The notes under the pieces are model-generated. The model saw only the letters and a list, made by a program, of their open reading frames with translations. It searched no databases and was not told where the DNA came from. A DNA stretch of 64,000 nucleotides from Acidovorax soli (GTDB lineage Bacteria; Pseudomonadota; Gammaproteobacteria; Burkholderiales; Burkholderiaceae_C). Every line of letters starts with the position of its first letter. The first letter of the stretch is position 1. The position numbers and the translations under genes are program-made. Shown here in pieces: positions 8,654-18,500 of the stretch. The stretch is taken from NCBI RefSeq assembly GCF_014207955.1, contig NZ_JACHLK010000005.1, forward strand, positions 1 to 64,000. Reading direction: 5' to 3'.

Positions 8654-10222
8654 TCAATAGCTGTAGGGGATCCACTCGCCATTGCCCGACTTCATCAGGT
8701 ACTTGCCGGCCGGGTTGCGTACCACGAGCACGTCGGCATTTTCCGAGACGAAGGGCGTGGTCTCGGGCGCCTGCAGGCGCTCTGCCAGTGGACGTGCCGT
8801 GGGTGCAAACGGGTTGTCGGCCATCAGGTCCCCCAGCAGCGTGAACAGGCCCAGGTAACTCATGGGCTGGTTCACCACCACCGGGGCCGTGGGTGCGGCA
8901 TCGGGGGCCTTCTTCATGCCCACCAGCTTCACGGCAGCCGGCACCAGCGTGATGCGCGGGCCCGGGATCTCGCGCATGCCCGAGATCTGGATCTTGTCGC
9001 CGCGCAGCGAGGCGCCATGCTCGGGCACCAGCATCACCACCACCGGGCGGCCGGCGCTCTCCAGCTCCGTGATGAACTTGTCGAAGTCGGCCATCAGCTG
9101 CACCAGGCGCGGCTTGTAGGTGTCGAGGCTGCTGCGCGAGCTCATGCCCGGCACGCGGTTGCCGTCGTGCAGCGAGATGGTGTTGTAGTACAGGGCCACG
9201 GGCGCGCCGCCCTGGGCGCTGCGCTTCTTCCACCACTGCGACAGCAGGGCATGGTCGTTGTAGATCGGCGAGCCGTCGAAGTTCTGCATGTGCACCGGCG
9301 CATCCTGGTTGCGCTGCAGCTTGCCGGCCAGGCCCCCGCGCTGCTCCAGCGTGTGGGCGAACTCCTCGTACACGCCGTCGTGGTTGAGCAGGCCCGCGGT
9401 CTGGTAGCCCAGCTTCTCCAGGTTGGGGAACACGTAGCACTGCGGATCGATGCCTTCGTAGAGCTTCTTGTGCGGTGTCTGCCCGCAGGAGCCGTGCAGC
9501 ACGCGCAGCGAGGCCGGGCCGCTGTAGCTGGCCGCGCTGTTGAAGTTGGTGAACAGCGCGTCAAAGCGCTGCAGCAGCGGGTGGTTGCGCTGGCCGACGA
9601 ACTCCATATCGTCCCAGGACAGCGAGCACACATGCAGCAGGATGATGTCGAACGGCGGCGTGCCGCCCGCCGCCGGGGTGAACTGCAGGCGCTTTTGTGC
9701 TTCGGCCGTGTAGAACTTCTGCAGCAGGGCGTCGGGGTCCGCGGCATCGGCCGCCTGGCTGCCATCGCCCTGGCTGGCCAGGGTGCCGGCGGCGTTCTCC
9801 TCGGCCTTGCGCTCCTGGATCGCGGCGACCAGCGGCACGCTCAGGATGCCGGCCAGCGCAAAGGTGGCAAAGCGCACGCGCCGCGCCAGCGCCGCGTACA
9901 GGAACAGGCCGGCAATCGCGACCACCAGGGCGACGGGGCTCACCAGGCGCCCGGCCAGCTCCAGCCAGTAGTCGGCGCTGAAGCCCGCCAGGGCCTTGAG
10001 CTGGGACAGCACCCGCTCCAGCGTGGGCAGGTAGGAGTCGTAGTACAGCAGCGCGATGGCAGCGGGCCAGGCCAGCACGGCGCGCGTGCGCCGCGCCAGC
10101 CGGTGCCCGATGGGCGGCAGCAGGGCCAGCCACAGCAGCAGGTTCAGCCACCAGTTGAAGCCGATGTAGCCCGTGAAATACAGGCCCACCTTGACCAGGA
10201 AATACAGGTTCCAGTAGCTCAT
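8654..10222 (-). CDS. bcsG: Cellulose phosphoethanolamine transferase BcsG
   Basis: Inner-membrane enzyme of 522 aa that transfers phosphoethanolamine from phospholipid to cellulose in the periplasm. The N-terminal third has several hydrophobic helices (start MSYWNLYFLVKVGLYFTGYI). The C-terminal alkaline-phosphatase-fold domain shows the zinc or nucleophile regions known from E. coli BcsG: VCSLSWDDME, SAASYSGPASLRVLHGSCGQ with the likely nucleophile Ser, and PEHGAS. The ATG at 10222 overlaps the bcsA stop by 4 bases. A longer reading frame upstream lies over bcsA and is rejected. It is last in the operon and is followed by a terminator. Confidence 0.93.
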   Translation of the reverse strand: MSYWNLYFLVKVGLYFTGYIGFNWWLNLLLWLALLPPIGHRLARRTRAVLAWPAAIALLYYDSYLPTLERVLSQLKALAGFSADYWLELAGRLVSPVALVVAIAGLFLYAALARRVRFATFALAGILSVPLVAAIQERKAEENAAGTLASQGDGSQAADAADPDALLQKFYTAEAQKRLQFTPAAGGTPPFDIILLHVCSLSWDDMEFVGQRNHPLLQRFDALFTNFNSAASYSGPASLRVLHGSCGQTPHKKLYEGIDPQCYVFPNLEKLGYQTAGLLNHDGVYEEFAHTLEQRGGLAGKLQRNQDAPVHMQNFDGSPIYNDHALLSQWWKKRSAQGGAPVALYYNTISLHDGNRVPGMSSRSSLDTYKPRLVQLMADFDKFITELESAGRPVVVMLVPEHGASLRGDKIQISGMREIPGPRITLVPAAVKLVGMKKAPDAAPTAPVVVNQPMSYLGLFTLLGDLMADNPFAPTARPLAERLQAPETTPFVSENADVLVVRNPAGKYLMKSGNGEWIPYSY

Positions 10223-12729
10223 GCGCGCAGCCCTTGCGGTGCGCGCTTGCGGCCCCGGGACCAGCGGGCCCGGGTGGCCTCCACCAGCGACTCCCAGAAC
10301 TTGCGGTAGCCCAGCACACCGAGCTGGGCGATCTCCTGCAGGCCGTGCAGGGGGCGGTCGGTGTCGTGGCTGTCGTTCCACTCGCGCCAGGTATCGGGGC
10401 GCGCAAAGGTGCATTGCACCAGGTCGATCTGTTGTTCGCGGGTCATGGGGTCGAATTGCAGGCCCGTGGCGCCCTGGCCCCGGTGCAGCATGATGGTGGC
10501 GGGGAAGGTGCACTCGGTATCGCCGCGCCACAGGCCCACCTGGACCCGGTCGCCCACGGCCAGCGGCGCGCCGTCCGCCAGTTGCAGGCCCAGGCCCGTC
10601 ATGGAGAAGTCGATGCACTGCGCCTGCAGCACGCTGCCGTCATCGAGGTACAGCGTGGCCTGCAGCTGGGTCGCCACGCGGTGCATGCGGCGCACCTGGC
10701 GCGCCTCGGAGGCCACGCCCAGCGCGGCGCCCAGCATCAGGATGCTGTAGGTGGTCCACAAGAGGTTCAGCAGCACGGTGGCGGTCTCGTCGGTGTTCCA
10801 GAAGAACAGGCGCCCGATGCCCATGGCAAAGGCCGCGAAGTTCAGCAGCACCAGCACCGTGTAGGGGCGCGAGATCACCCAGTCGAAGTACGGCTGCTCC
10901 ACCAGCCCGCCCTTGGCCGTGACGTTGAACTTGCCCAGGCGCGGGTTGATCAGCGCCACCGTGGTGGGCAGGGCCACGTACCAGGCCAGCACGGTCTCGT
11001 AGACCTCGGCCCAGAAGGTGTGGCGGTGCTCACCCTGTACGTGGGCGTTGGCGATGTTGGACTGCAGGATGTAGGGCAGCACGTACAGCGCGATCATGAT
11101 GGCGCCGGCGTTGATGATGTGCCACTCGAAGAACAGGAAGGCCATGGGCGCGGTGAGGAACACCAGCCGCGGCAACCCGAAGAAGAAGTGCACCATGGCA
11201 TTGGCGTAGCAGATGCGCTGCCACAGCGTGAGGCCCTTGCCCAGGAAGGGGTTGTCCACGCGGAAGATCTGCGCCATGCCGCGCGCCCAGCGGATGCGCT
11301 GGCCCACGTGGGCCGACAGGCTCTCGGTGGCCAGGCCCGCGGCCTGCGTCTCGTTGATGTAGGCCGTGGTGTAGCCGCGCCGGTGCAGCTTCAGGGCCGT
11401 GTGCGCATCCTCGGTCACCGTCTCCACGGCGATGCCGCCCACCTCCAGCAGCGGGCCGCGGCGTATCACCGCGCAGGAGCCGCAGAAGAAGGTGGCGTTC
11501 CAGAAGTCGTTGCCGTCCTGGATCAGGCCGTAGAACAGCGCGCCCTCGTTGGGCACGCGGCGGAAGGTGCCCAGGTTGCGCTCGAACGGGTCGGGCGAGA
11601 AGAAGTGGTGCGGCGTCTGCAGCATGGCGCACTTCGGGTCGCGCTGGAACCAGCCCACGGCCGTGGTCAGGAAGGAGCGCGTGGGGATGTGGTCGCAGTC
11701 GAAGATGGCGACCAGTTCCCCGTCGGTCTTGGTCAGGGCGTGGTTCAGGTTGCCGGCCTTGGCGTGGTTGTTGTCGGGGCGCACGATGTAGCCCACGCCC
11801 ATGGACTCGGCAAAGGCGCGGAATTCCTCGCGCCGGCCGTCGTCCAGGATGAAGACCTTGACCTTGTCCTCGGGCCAGTCCAGCGCCATGGCGGCCAGCA
11901 CCGTGGTGCGCACCACGCTCAGCGGCTCGTTGTAGGTGGGGATGTACACGTCCACCGTGGGCCAGGAGGCCGGCACGCCCTGCAGCGCGGCGGGGCGGCG
12001 CTGCAGCGGCCAGGCGGTCTGGATGAAGCCCAGCACCACCACCAGCCAGGTGTAGGCCTCGGCGGCCAGCAGGCCATAGCCCAGGAAGGACTCGATGACC
12101 GTGTCGAACTCGATCGACGAGGTCAGGCGCCACCAGGCGTAGCGGCCCATGGCCAGCAGGCTGATGGCTGCCAGCGCCAGCGAGGGGTAGCGCCCCGGCA
12201 GGCGGCGCAGCACCAGCGACAGGCTCCAGCACAGCAGCATGAACAGGGTCTGCCCGAACCAGTTGAAGGGCGTGGTCATCACCACCAGGCCGGCCAGCAT
12301 GCCCACGGCCAGCACCACCCAGCGCAGGCCCGGGATCTCCATGGCGGGCGACAGCACCTGGTCGGCCAGGCGCATGCCCTTGGCCACGTTGACGTGGGTG
12401 GCCACCCGGTCCATGGCGCGCAGGAACAGCCGCACCGGCCAGAACGCGGCGAAGAGCGCCAGCGACAGGCCCTTCCAGCCCCAGCGCAGGGCCCAGCCAA
12501 GGGCGGCGAACAGCGCCTGCACCGGCCGCAGCAGCCAGGGCAGCAGGGCGCGGTCGGGCGTGGCGGGCAGCACCACACAGCGCCACAGCCACATCCACCA
12601 GGGTGCGCCGGGCGCCACTTCGAGCTGGCGTGCAAGCCAGGCCAGCGCCAGGCGCAGCCAGGTGCGGGCGTTCCGTGCCACGGGGGTGTCGGCGGGCCGG
12701 GCCAGGCCGGGGGCGGACGGTTCGGTCAT
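10219..12729 (-). CDS. bcsA: Cellulose synthase catalytic subunit BcsA (UDP-forming)
   Basis: Processive GT2 family glucosyltransferase of 836 aa in the inner membrane that polymerises UDP-glucose into beta-1,4-glucan and moves the chain across the membrane with BcsB. Visible are N-terminal helices, the substrate Asp in FILDDGRREE, DxD in AIFDCDHIPTRSF, the TED motif in VETVTEDAHTALKL, the QRIRW product-binding motif, further helices, then a C-terminal PilZ domain. In the PilZ domain, Arg residues in RQVRRMHR and the DFSMTGLGL motif fit c-di-GMP activation. The ATG at 12729 overlaps the bcsQ stop by 4 bases. bcsB is not next to it but about 8 kb upstream in the same operon. Confidence 0.96.
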   Translation of the reverse strand: MTEPSAPGLARPADTPVARNARTWLRLALAWLARQLEVAPGAPWWMWLWRCVVLPATPDRALLPWLLRPVQALFAALGWALRWGWKGLSLALFAAFWPVRLFLRAMDRVATHVNVAKGMRLADQVLSPAMEIPGLRWVVLAVGMLAGLVVMTTPFNWFGQTLFMLLCWSLSLVLRRLPGRYPSLALAAISLLAMGRYAWWRLTSSIEFDTVIESFLGYGLLAAEAYTWLVVVLGFIQTAWPLQRRPAALQGVPASWPTVDVYIPTYNEPLSVVRTTVLAAMALDWPEDKVKVFILDDGRREEFRAFAESMGVGYIVRPDNNHAKAGNLNHALTKTDGELVAIFDCDHIPTRSFLTTAVGWFQRDPKCAMLQTPHHFFSPDPFERNLGTFRRVPNEGALFYGLIQDGNDFWNATFFCGSCAVIRRGPLLEVGGIAVETVTEDAHTALKLHRRGYTTAYINETQAAGLATESLSAHVGQRIRWARGMAQIFRVDNPFLGKGLTLWQRICYANAMVHFFFGLPRLVFLTAPMAFLFFEWHIINAGAIMIALYVLPYILQSNIANAHVQGEHRHTFWAEVYETVLAWYVALPTTVALINPRLGKFNVTAKGGLVEQPYFDWVISRPYTVLVLLNFAAFAMGIGRLFFWNTDETATVLLNLLWTTYSILMLGAALGVASEARQVRRMHRVATQLQATLYLDDGSVLQAQCIDFSMTGLGLQLADGAPLAVGDRVQVGLWRGDTECTFPATIMLHRGQGATGLQFDPMTREQQIDLVQCTFARPDTWREWNDSHDTDRPLHGLQEIAQLGVLGYRKFWESLVEATRARWSRGRKRAPQGLRA

Positions 12730-13514
12730 GGCCGGCCTGCTCCGGTGGCCAGCATCGAGGGCGGTGCCAGGCGGGGGCCGGTGAGCCAGTTGCACACCCC
12801 CTGCAGGTCGCGGGCGGACTGCGCCTGGGGTGCGAAGCTGCCCACGCACATCGCGCGCGCCAGGGCCCGCGGGATGTTCTCGTCTTCGTGCAGCGTGTAG
12901 GGGATCAGCCGCTCGCCCCATTGCGCGCGCAGCGCCTGCAGGGCATCGCGGTGCGAGACCCGGCGCGGGTCGAAGCGCGTCACCAGCACGCCCTGGTCGG
13001 CCGGCGCCGCTGCCGCCTCGGCCAGCATGGCCTGCACGGCGGCGGGGTCGGCGCAGGCACGGGCCGAGGCTTCCAGGGTCACCAGCACGGCATCGGCGCA
13101 GCGCAGTGCGGCCTGCGCCAGCGGGGACGGCCAGGCCGGCGTGTCCAGCACCACGGTGCAGGCCTCGGGCACGTCCAGCAGCTCCAGCTGGTCCTGCAGC
13201 CAGCGCGGCTGCACCTGCAGTTGCCGGTGCAGGGCATCGGCCGCCTCGGGTGGCGCCTTGCCATAGGGCAGCACGCCCACGCCCTCGGTGTTCTCGAAAG
13301 CGGCATCGGCCCACCACCGGCCGGCCGCCGCCAGGGGCGCCCAGCCCAGGGCGCTGGGCTCCTGCATCCCGAGGTGCCTGGCCAGCAGGTTCTGGGCGCT
13401 CAGCTCCACCGCCAGGCAGGGCTGGCCCTGGCGCGCCAGGAGCGTGGCCAGGTGGGCGGTCAGGGTGGTGCGCCCCGATCCGCCGAGCGGCGATACGACG
13501 GCAATCACACGCAT
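12726..13514 (-). CDS. bcsQ: ParA/MinD-like cellulose biosynthesis protein BcsQ
   Basis: ATPase of 262 aa of the ParA/MinD group, needed in other class II systems for cellulose synthesis and polar placement of the complex. The N-terminal deviant Walker A appears as SPLGGSGRTTLTAHLA. The usual second signature Lys is an Arg (GSGRTT), as in many BcsQ/YhjQ proteins. A Walker-B-like VVLDTPAW and a segment VTRFDPRR follow. It starts 25 bases after bcsF and overlaps bcsA by 4 bases. Confidence 0.88.
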   Translation of the reverse strand: MRVIAVVSPLGGSGRTTLTAHLATLLARQGQPCLAVELSAQNLLARHLGMQEPSALGWAPLAAAGRWWADAAFENTEGVGVLPYGKAPPEAADALHRQLQVQPRWLQDQLELLDVPEACTVVLDTPAWPSPLAQAALRCADAVLVTLEASARACADPAAVQAMLAEAAAAPADQGVLVTRFDPRRVSHRDALQALRAQWGERLIPYTLHEDENIPRALARAMCVGSFAPQAQSARDLQGVCNWLTGPRLAPPSMLATGAGRP

Positions 13515-13539
13515 GCAGGGTCTCTCTTCATTCGGTGGC

Positions 13540-13713
13540 TCATGGCGCAGGCGGCGGGGTCGCTGTACCCGCGGGTGGCAGTGCGGGGCGGTAGGGCTGC
13601 ACGCAGCGCAGCGGCCGGTGCGCGTGCCGCACGCGGCGCAGCAGCAGCCAGCAGGGCCAGGCCAGCAGGGCGCCCAGCACGATGTAGAACAACAACTCGA
13701 TCAGGAACTTCAT
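13540..13713 (-). CDS. bcsF: Small membrane protein BcsF
   Basis: This 57-aa gene can be read directly on the minus strand: ATG at 13713-13711, stop at 13542-13540. The protein begins MKFLIELLFYIVLGALLAWP: one membrane helix, then a basic stretch (LLLRRVRHAHRPLR), then a Pro-rich tail with PALPPAGTATPPP. This layout matches E. coli BcsF (63 aa, one helix, basic tail with KPAGT). BcsF recruits BcsE and supports BcsG at the membrane. The ATG overlaps the bcsE stop by 4 bases, and bcsQ starts 25 bases downstream. A longer frame over the same bases (13505-13756) lacks these features. Confidence 0.8.
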   Translation of the reverse strand: MKFLIELLFYIVLGALLAWPCWLLLRRVRHAHRPLRCVQPYRPALPPAGTATPPPAP

Positions 13714-15545
13714 GCCATCGACCTCGGTGAAGGGCGCGGCACGGCACGCCGCGCAATGGGCCGGTGCTGCACGCCCGGCCCGCCGGCCATGGGTTGCAGC
13801 GCGCGGGGCTCGCTGCCGGCGGCCTCGGGCGCCAGGCCGGATGCCGGCGGCAGGACCGGCATGCCCGCCGGGGCGGGGCTGGCCGCCGGCGCGGCCTGCG
13901 GTGCAGGCGCGGCAGCGGCGGGCCGGGGGGTGTTTGCGAGGGCGGCGCTGTAGTCCGGCAGGCCCTTGCGCAGCGACTCCTGCAGCGGCGCCAGCATGGC
14001 GCGGATGCCGGTGTCCGTGCTGTCCGTGGCTTCGCTGGCGAACAGCTGGGTCAGGGGCAGGGTGAACAGGCGGTGGAGCGCCAGCTCGACGTCGGGCTCG
14101 CGGCAGGCGAACAGGAAGACGTAGACGCCTTCATGGTCGGCCGTGAGCAGGTCGCCGTCGCGCGCAGTGTGGCAGGCGCGCAGCGCATCGAGGTGCGGGA
14201 TCTGCGCCAGCACGTTCAGGCGCACCAGGCTGTGCGACAGGCCGATGCCGCGGGTGCGGTCCAGCATGCCGCGCACCAGGGCACAGAACTGCGCGGGCGG
14301 CTGGTAGCCGCGCTCGCGCGCGGGCATGAAGCTGTCCAGCGCCTGCTCGTAGTCGGGGTGCACCTTGCGGGTGTGGCTCTGGGCGTTGATGTCCTGCAGC
14401 AGCTGCAGCAGGCGCGAGAAGCCCACCTCCTTGTAGACCACGGTGCTCGCGCCCAGTTGCAGCAGGGCCTGCTCGCTGTGCGTGCGCAGCTTGCCCAGGT
14501 TCTCGCGCACCACGATCTTGAGCGTGCGCGGGCGCGACAGGCGCAGCTGGTGCACCAGGCGCGCGCGCGATTCGAAGTCCGAGGCCTGGCCCGCATCGAT
14601 CAGCACCGTCGCGGCCACGCTGGCGGCGGCCGCCACTTCCAGGTCGGCCAGGCTGTCGACGATGCGCCAGTGGCCGGGCACGCCGCGCTGGCCGTCGACC
14701 GAGGCGCGCGTGGCGATCACCTCCGACTGGTCCACGGCCTCGACCAGCTCGCGCACGGCACCGCGGGTGCGCGTGCCGTCGGCCGCCAGGCGGTCCGTGG
14801 CGCCATCGTGCAGCAGGCCGAAGGCGGTCTGGAACAGGGCGCCGGCGTCCGTGTTCCAGCGCTCCAGGCCCAGGCTCCAGCGGTCGGCCTCGGCGCGCAG
14901 CGTGGCGATGTGCATGGACATCTGGCACAGGTTGCGCAGCGCGGGCAGCAGCACCTCGGGTTCCAGCGGCGGGAAGAAGCCGAGCACCACCGGGCGCAGG
15001 CGTTCACGGCACAGGGCGCTGAGCTGGCGGCTCACGCGCGCGAGTTCGGCCACGCTCAGGCCGCTGAGCAGGCCCTGCGCATCGCAGACGTACAGCGCGT
15101 GCCCGGGCTGCAGGCCGGTGCGTTCGAGTTCTTCCAGCAGCGGGGGAAGGCCGTGGCGGCGCACCTCGGCCTGCAGGCCCGGTGCCAGCAGCCACAGCTG
15201 CAGGCGCCCGGCGCGGTAGGCGGCCTGCAGCGCGGGGCGCTGCAGCAGCGCGTCGGCCCACGGCGCGCTCGATGCGACCAGGGCCACCGGGCCGGCGGCG
15301 ACGGCATCCTCGATCAGGGCCGGGAACCACAGCGCGGCGCTGCGGTCATCGGCCGCCACCAGGGACACCGGGACATGCGGGGGCAGCAGGCCCACGCCAT
15401 CGGGCAGGCCTTCGATGCCGATGCGCGTGGGCGTAGCGCTGGCGGCCGTGTCCTTGCGCAGCGCAGGCCACAGCCAGCGCGCGGCGGAGCGCAGCAGCCC
15501 GGGGGGCGGTGCCGTCTTGCGTGGGGAAGAGAGGGCGGAAGACAT
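13710..15545 (-). CDS. bcsE: c-di-GMP-binding cellulose regulator BcsE
   Basis: Cytoplasmic protein of 611 aa that binds c-di-GMP and boosts cellulose synthesis in class II systems. The start MSSALSSPRK at 15545 follows the bcsC stop by one base. The middle part has the expected degenerate ATPase/receiver-like folds. The GIL domain carries the RxGD signature as HTARDGDLLTADHEGVYVF, the known c-di-GMP site. It is longer than E. coli BcsE (about 520 aa) mainly through an Ala/Pro-rich C-terminal tail of about 80 residues. An upstream extension of the frame over bcsC is rejected. Confidence 0.9.
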   Translation of the reverse strand: MSSALSSPRKTAPPPGLLRSAARWLWPALRKDTAASATPTRIGIEGLPDGVGLLPPHVPVSLVAADDRSAALWFPALIEDAVAAGPVALVASSAPWADALLQRPALQAAYRAGRLQLWLLAPGLQAEVRRHGLPPLLEELERTGLQPGHALYVCDAQGLLSGLSVAELARVSRQLSALCRERLRPVVLGFFPPLEPEVLLPALRNLCQMSMHIATLRAEADRWSLGLERWNTDAGALFQTAFGLLHDGATDRLAADGTRTRGAVRELVEAVDQSEVIATRASVDGQRGVPGHWRIVDSLADLEVAAAASVAATVLIDAGQASDFESRARLVHQLRLSRPRTLKIVVRENLGKLRTHSEQALLQLGASTVVYKEVGFSRLLQLLQDINAQSHTRKVHPDYEQALDSFMPARERGYQPPAQFCALVRGMLDRTRGIGLSHSLVRLNVLAQIPHLDALRACHTARDGDLLTADHEGVYVFLFACREPDVELALHRLFTLPLTQLFASEATDSTDTGIRAMLAPLQESLRKGLPDYSAALANTPRPAAAAPAPQAAPAASPAPAGMPVLPPASGLAPEAAGSEPRALQPMAGGPGVQHRPIARRAVPRPSPRSMA

Positions 15546-15546
15546 G

Positions 15547-18500
15547 TCAGAAACTCGAATAGGGCTGCACCGGGCGCGGGCGGTTTTCCAGCGGCGCGAG
15601 CACCGGGTCGAAGCGGTAGCGGCCGTAGACCATGAGGTTGGTGGGCGCGTAGTAGGCCGAGCGGTCCAGCTCCAGCTGGGCACCGAGCGACAGGTTCTTG
15701 TTGACCTGGTACTCCAGCACCCCGCGGAACGAGCGGCCGAAGCCCGAGCCCGAGCTGCCCGTGTACACCGGCACGCTGCCGCTTTCGGCCAGGCGCGCGC
15801 GCGCCAGCGACTGCAGCAGCGCGCTCTGCGGGAAGTAGTCGGTGTCGGCGCTGCTGCTGCGCGAGACCGAGATGGCGCCGCGCGCCAGCCAGGTGAAGGC
15901 GCCCTTGCGGCCGCTCCATTCAATGGGCAGCGCGATGGAGGCATAGCTGCGCGGGCTGTAGTAGCCGCCGTGGCCGAAGCTGTACTCCGACAGGTCCTTG
16001 CCATAGTGCCAGGCCGAGAAGGTGACCCCCGTGTTGACCACGCTGGCGTCGCTCTTCCAGACATCGCGGTCCACGGCCACGCGCAGCTGGGCGCGGGTGT
16101 TGGTTTCCACGTTCTTGCCCGTGAGCGCGGCGAGGTTCAGGCTGGCCGAGGCACTGTAGGGGCCGAAGTCGGTGGACAGCCGGCCGGCCGCCCCGGTGGC
16201 CACCACACCGCCCCACACCTGGCCGGTGATGGGGTCGCGCGCGCCCGCATAGGACAGCAGGCTGCCCGTGATGGGCCGGCGAAAGGCTTCGAGCTTGTAG
16301 CCGTAGCGGCCCAGCGTGCCCGTCCTGGCGACGCCCCCCACGAGGTTGGTCACCGGAAAGGCCACGCCCGTGGCACCGATGTCCCACTGGAAATCATCGC
16401 CCACGAAGCCGAAGCCCAGGTTGGTGCCCATGCCGCGCTGGCGCCGGTAGAGTAGGGGCGAGTTGGGCGGCAGCGCCGCGATCTGGCCAAAGTCGGTGAA
16501 GTCCGATCCATCGGCCGGCAGCTCGCCCGCGTCGAGCTTGACCCGGTCCACGTGCAAAAAGTAGTGGCCGTCGTAGCCGCGCGGCATCCAGGCCACCACG
16601 GGCCGCTCCCAGCCGCGCAGGCTGGAGATGCCTTCGGTGGAGTTCTTGCGCAGGCCCGTGTGGGCGGCCTCGATCCAGACCTGGCGGCGCGCCTCGATGG
16701 CATCGATCTCGCCCTGGATCTTGGCCACCACGGCCGTGTCCACGGGCAGCGAGAGCGCGTAGCTCTGCTGCAGTTTCAGCGGTGCTTCCGCCTCGGCGGG
16801 CTCGCCAGGAGCCGGCTCTGCCGGCAGGGCTGCGCCGCGTGTCTCCAGCGTGAGTGCGCTGCGGAAGAACACCAGGGCCTGCGCGTAGTTGCGGTTGGCG
16901 CGTTCCAGGCGCGCGGCGTGCAGCAGCACATCGCTGTCCTGCGGAAAGTCCTGCAGCAGCCGGACGGACAGCGCACGCGCTTCGTCCATGCGGCCCACGC
17001 GCTGCCAGATGCGCAGCAGCGCCAGTTGCTGGCCTGCATCGGCAGGCGGCAGGTGCTCTTGCAGCCACAGGGCGTGCACGGTGGTGGCCTGCGCGTCGCC
17101 CAGGCGCGACAGCGCATCCGCCAGGCCCATGCGGATCTCCAGGCTCTCGGGCTGGGTCTGGGCCAGCGGGGCCAGCAAGCGGGCGGCATCGGCGTATTCG
17201 CCGGCGGCCAGGAGCAGGCGGGCCTGGGTCTGCGTGCGCTGCTGTGCGGTGGCCGGTGTGTCGGGCAGTTGCAGGGGCTGGCGTGCCAGGCGCAGGGCCT
17301 CGCCAAGGCGGCCGGCCTGGCGCTGCTGCTCGATGAGCCGTTCGCGGTGTGCGGTGTACAGGGCCACGAGGCGTGTCTCCTGCTCGGCACTCCAGCCGGG
17401 CGACTGCAGCAGCGCGGGCAGGCGGGCCGCCAGGCCCACGTCGTCCTGCGCACGGTTGAGCAGCAGGGCGTGGTCGAGCTGCACCTCCATCGGCAGGCTG
17501 GGGCTGCGTGCGGCCAGGCGGTCGAACACGGCCACGCCACGCGCCGGCTGGGCACGGCGGAACCAGGTGTTGGCCACGGCGTACAGCAGCTCGGCGTCGT
17601 TGCCGGCCACCTGCTCGGCCCGGTCGAGCAGGGCCTGGGCCTCCGCCGGGCTGCGGCTGGCGCCGCCCTGGGCCACCAGCGATTTGACCGTGGAGCGCTG
17701 CACCAGCGCGCGCATGGCATCGGTCTGCGCGGCCGTGGGGATCTGCGCCAGGTCGGAGAGGGCGCCCTGGTCATCGTCCACCGCCGAGCGGACCAGCGCA
17801 CGCGCATAGCGCATGGCGCTGCGGTCCTCCGCCGCCATTGGTGCGCTGGCCGTGGTGCGTGCCACGCCATCGTCCATCACGCTCAGCGCCTCGCGCGGCA
17901 GGTTCAGGCGCAGGTACAGGCGTGCCAGGCGGTGGCGCAGCCAGGCATCGTCGGGCGTGAGCAGCACGGCCGACTCCAGCGTGCGCATGGCGGCGCTCAG
18001 GCGCTGGGCCGCCAGGTGCTCGTCGGCCTGGGCGCCGAGGATGTCGGCCCGCGTGCCGACCAGCTTGTCGCCCAGGGTCGCGTCGCTGGCAGAGGCTTTC
18101 TCCAGCAGCGCCAGGGCTTCGCCGGCGCGGCCCGTGCGTGCATACAGCCCGGCCAATCCCTTGAAGGCCGAGCTGTTGTTGGCCTCGGCCTTGAGGGCGC
18201 TCTGGTACAGGGCTTCGGCCTGGGTGCGCTCGCCCTGCAGGTCGCGGATGCTGGCCAGCGTGGTCAGGGCTTCGGCATTGTTCGGTTGCATGGCCAGGGC
18301 CCGGCCTGCGAGGTCGGCGGCCGTGGCCAGTTCGTTCTTCTCCAGCGCCACGTCGGCCTGGCGCAGGTAACCCCAGAACCGGGCCGTGGCCTGCAGGTCC
18401 TTCCACTTGCCCTGGCGCGTGAGCGCAAAGGCCTGGCCGAACAGGTCCTGGGCTTCTCCATGCTGGCCCTGGCGCAGGCGGATCATGCCCAGGTTGCCCA

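Noticed and set aside
7298..10309. 1003-codon open frame on the plus strand
   Set aside because: It lies antisense to the MFS and bcsG genes, has no domain, and is rich in Gln, His, Arg and Gly as expected from reverse-strand reading of GC-rich codons.
10234..12900. 888-codon plus-strand frame
   Set aside because: Antisense to bcsA, whose glycosyltransferase and PilZ motifs are complete; composition is shadow-like.
12730..13317. N-terminal extension of the bcsA frame
   Set aside because: It overlaps bcsQ, which has a clear ParA-like start; the bcsA ATG at 12729 gives the usual 4-base operon overlap.
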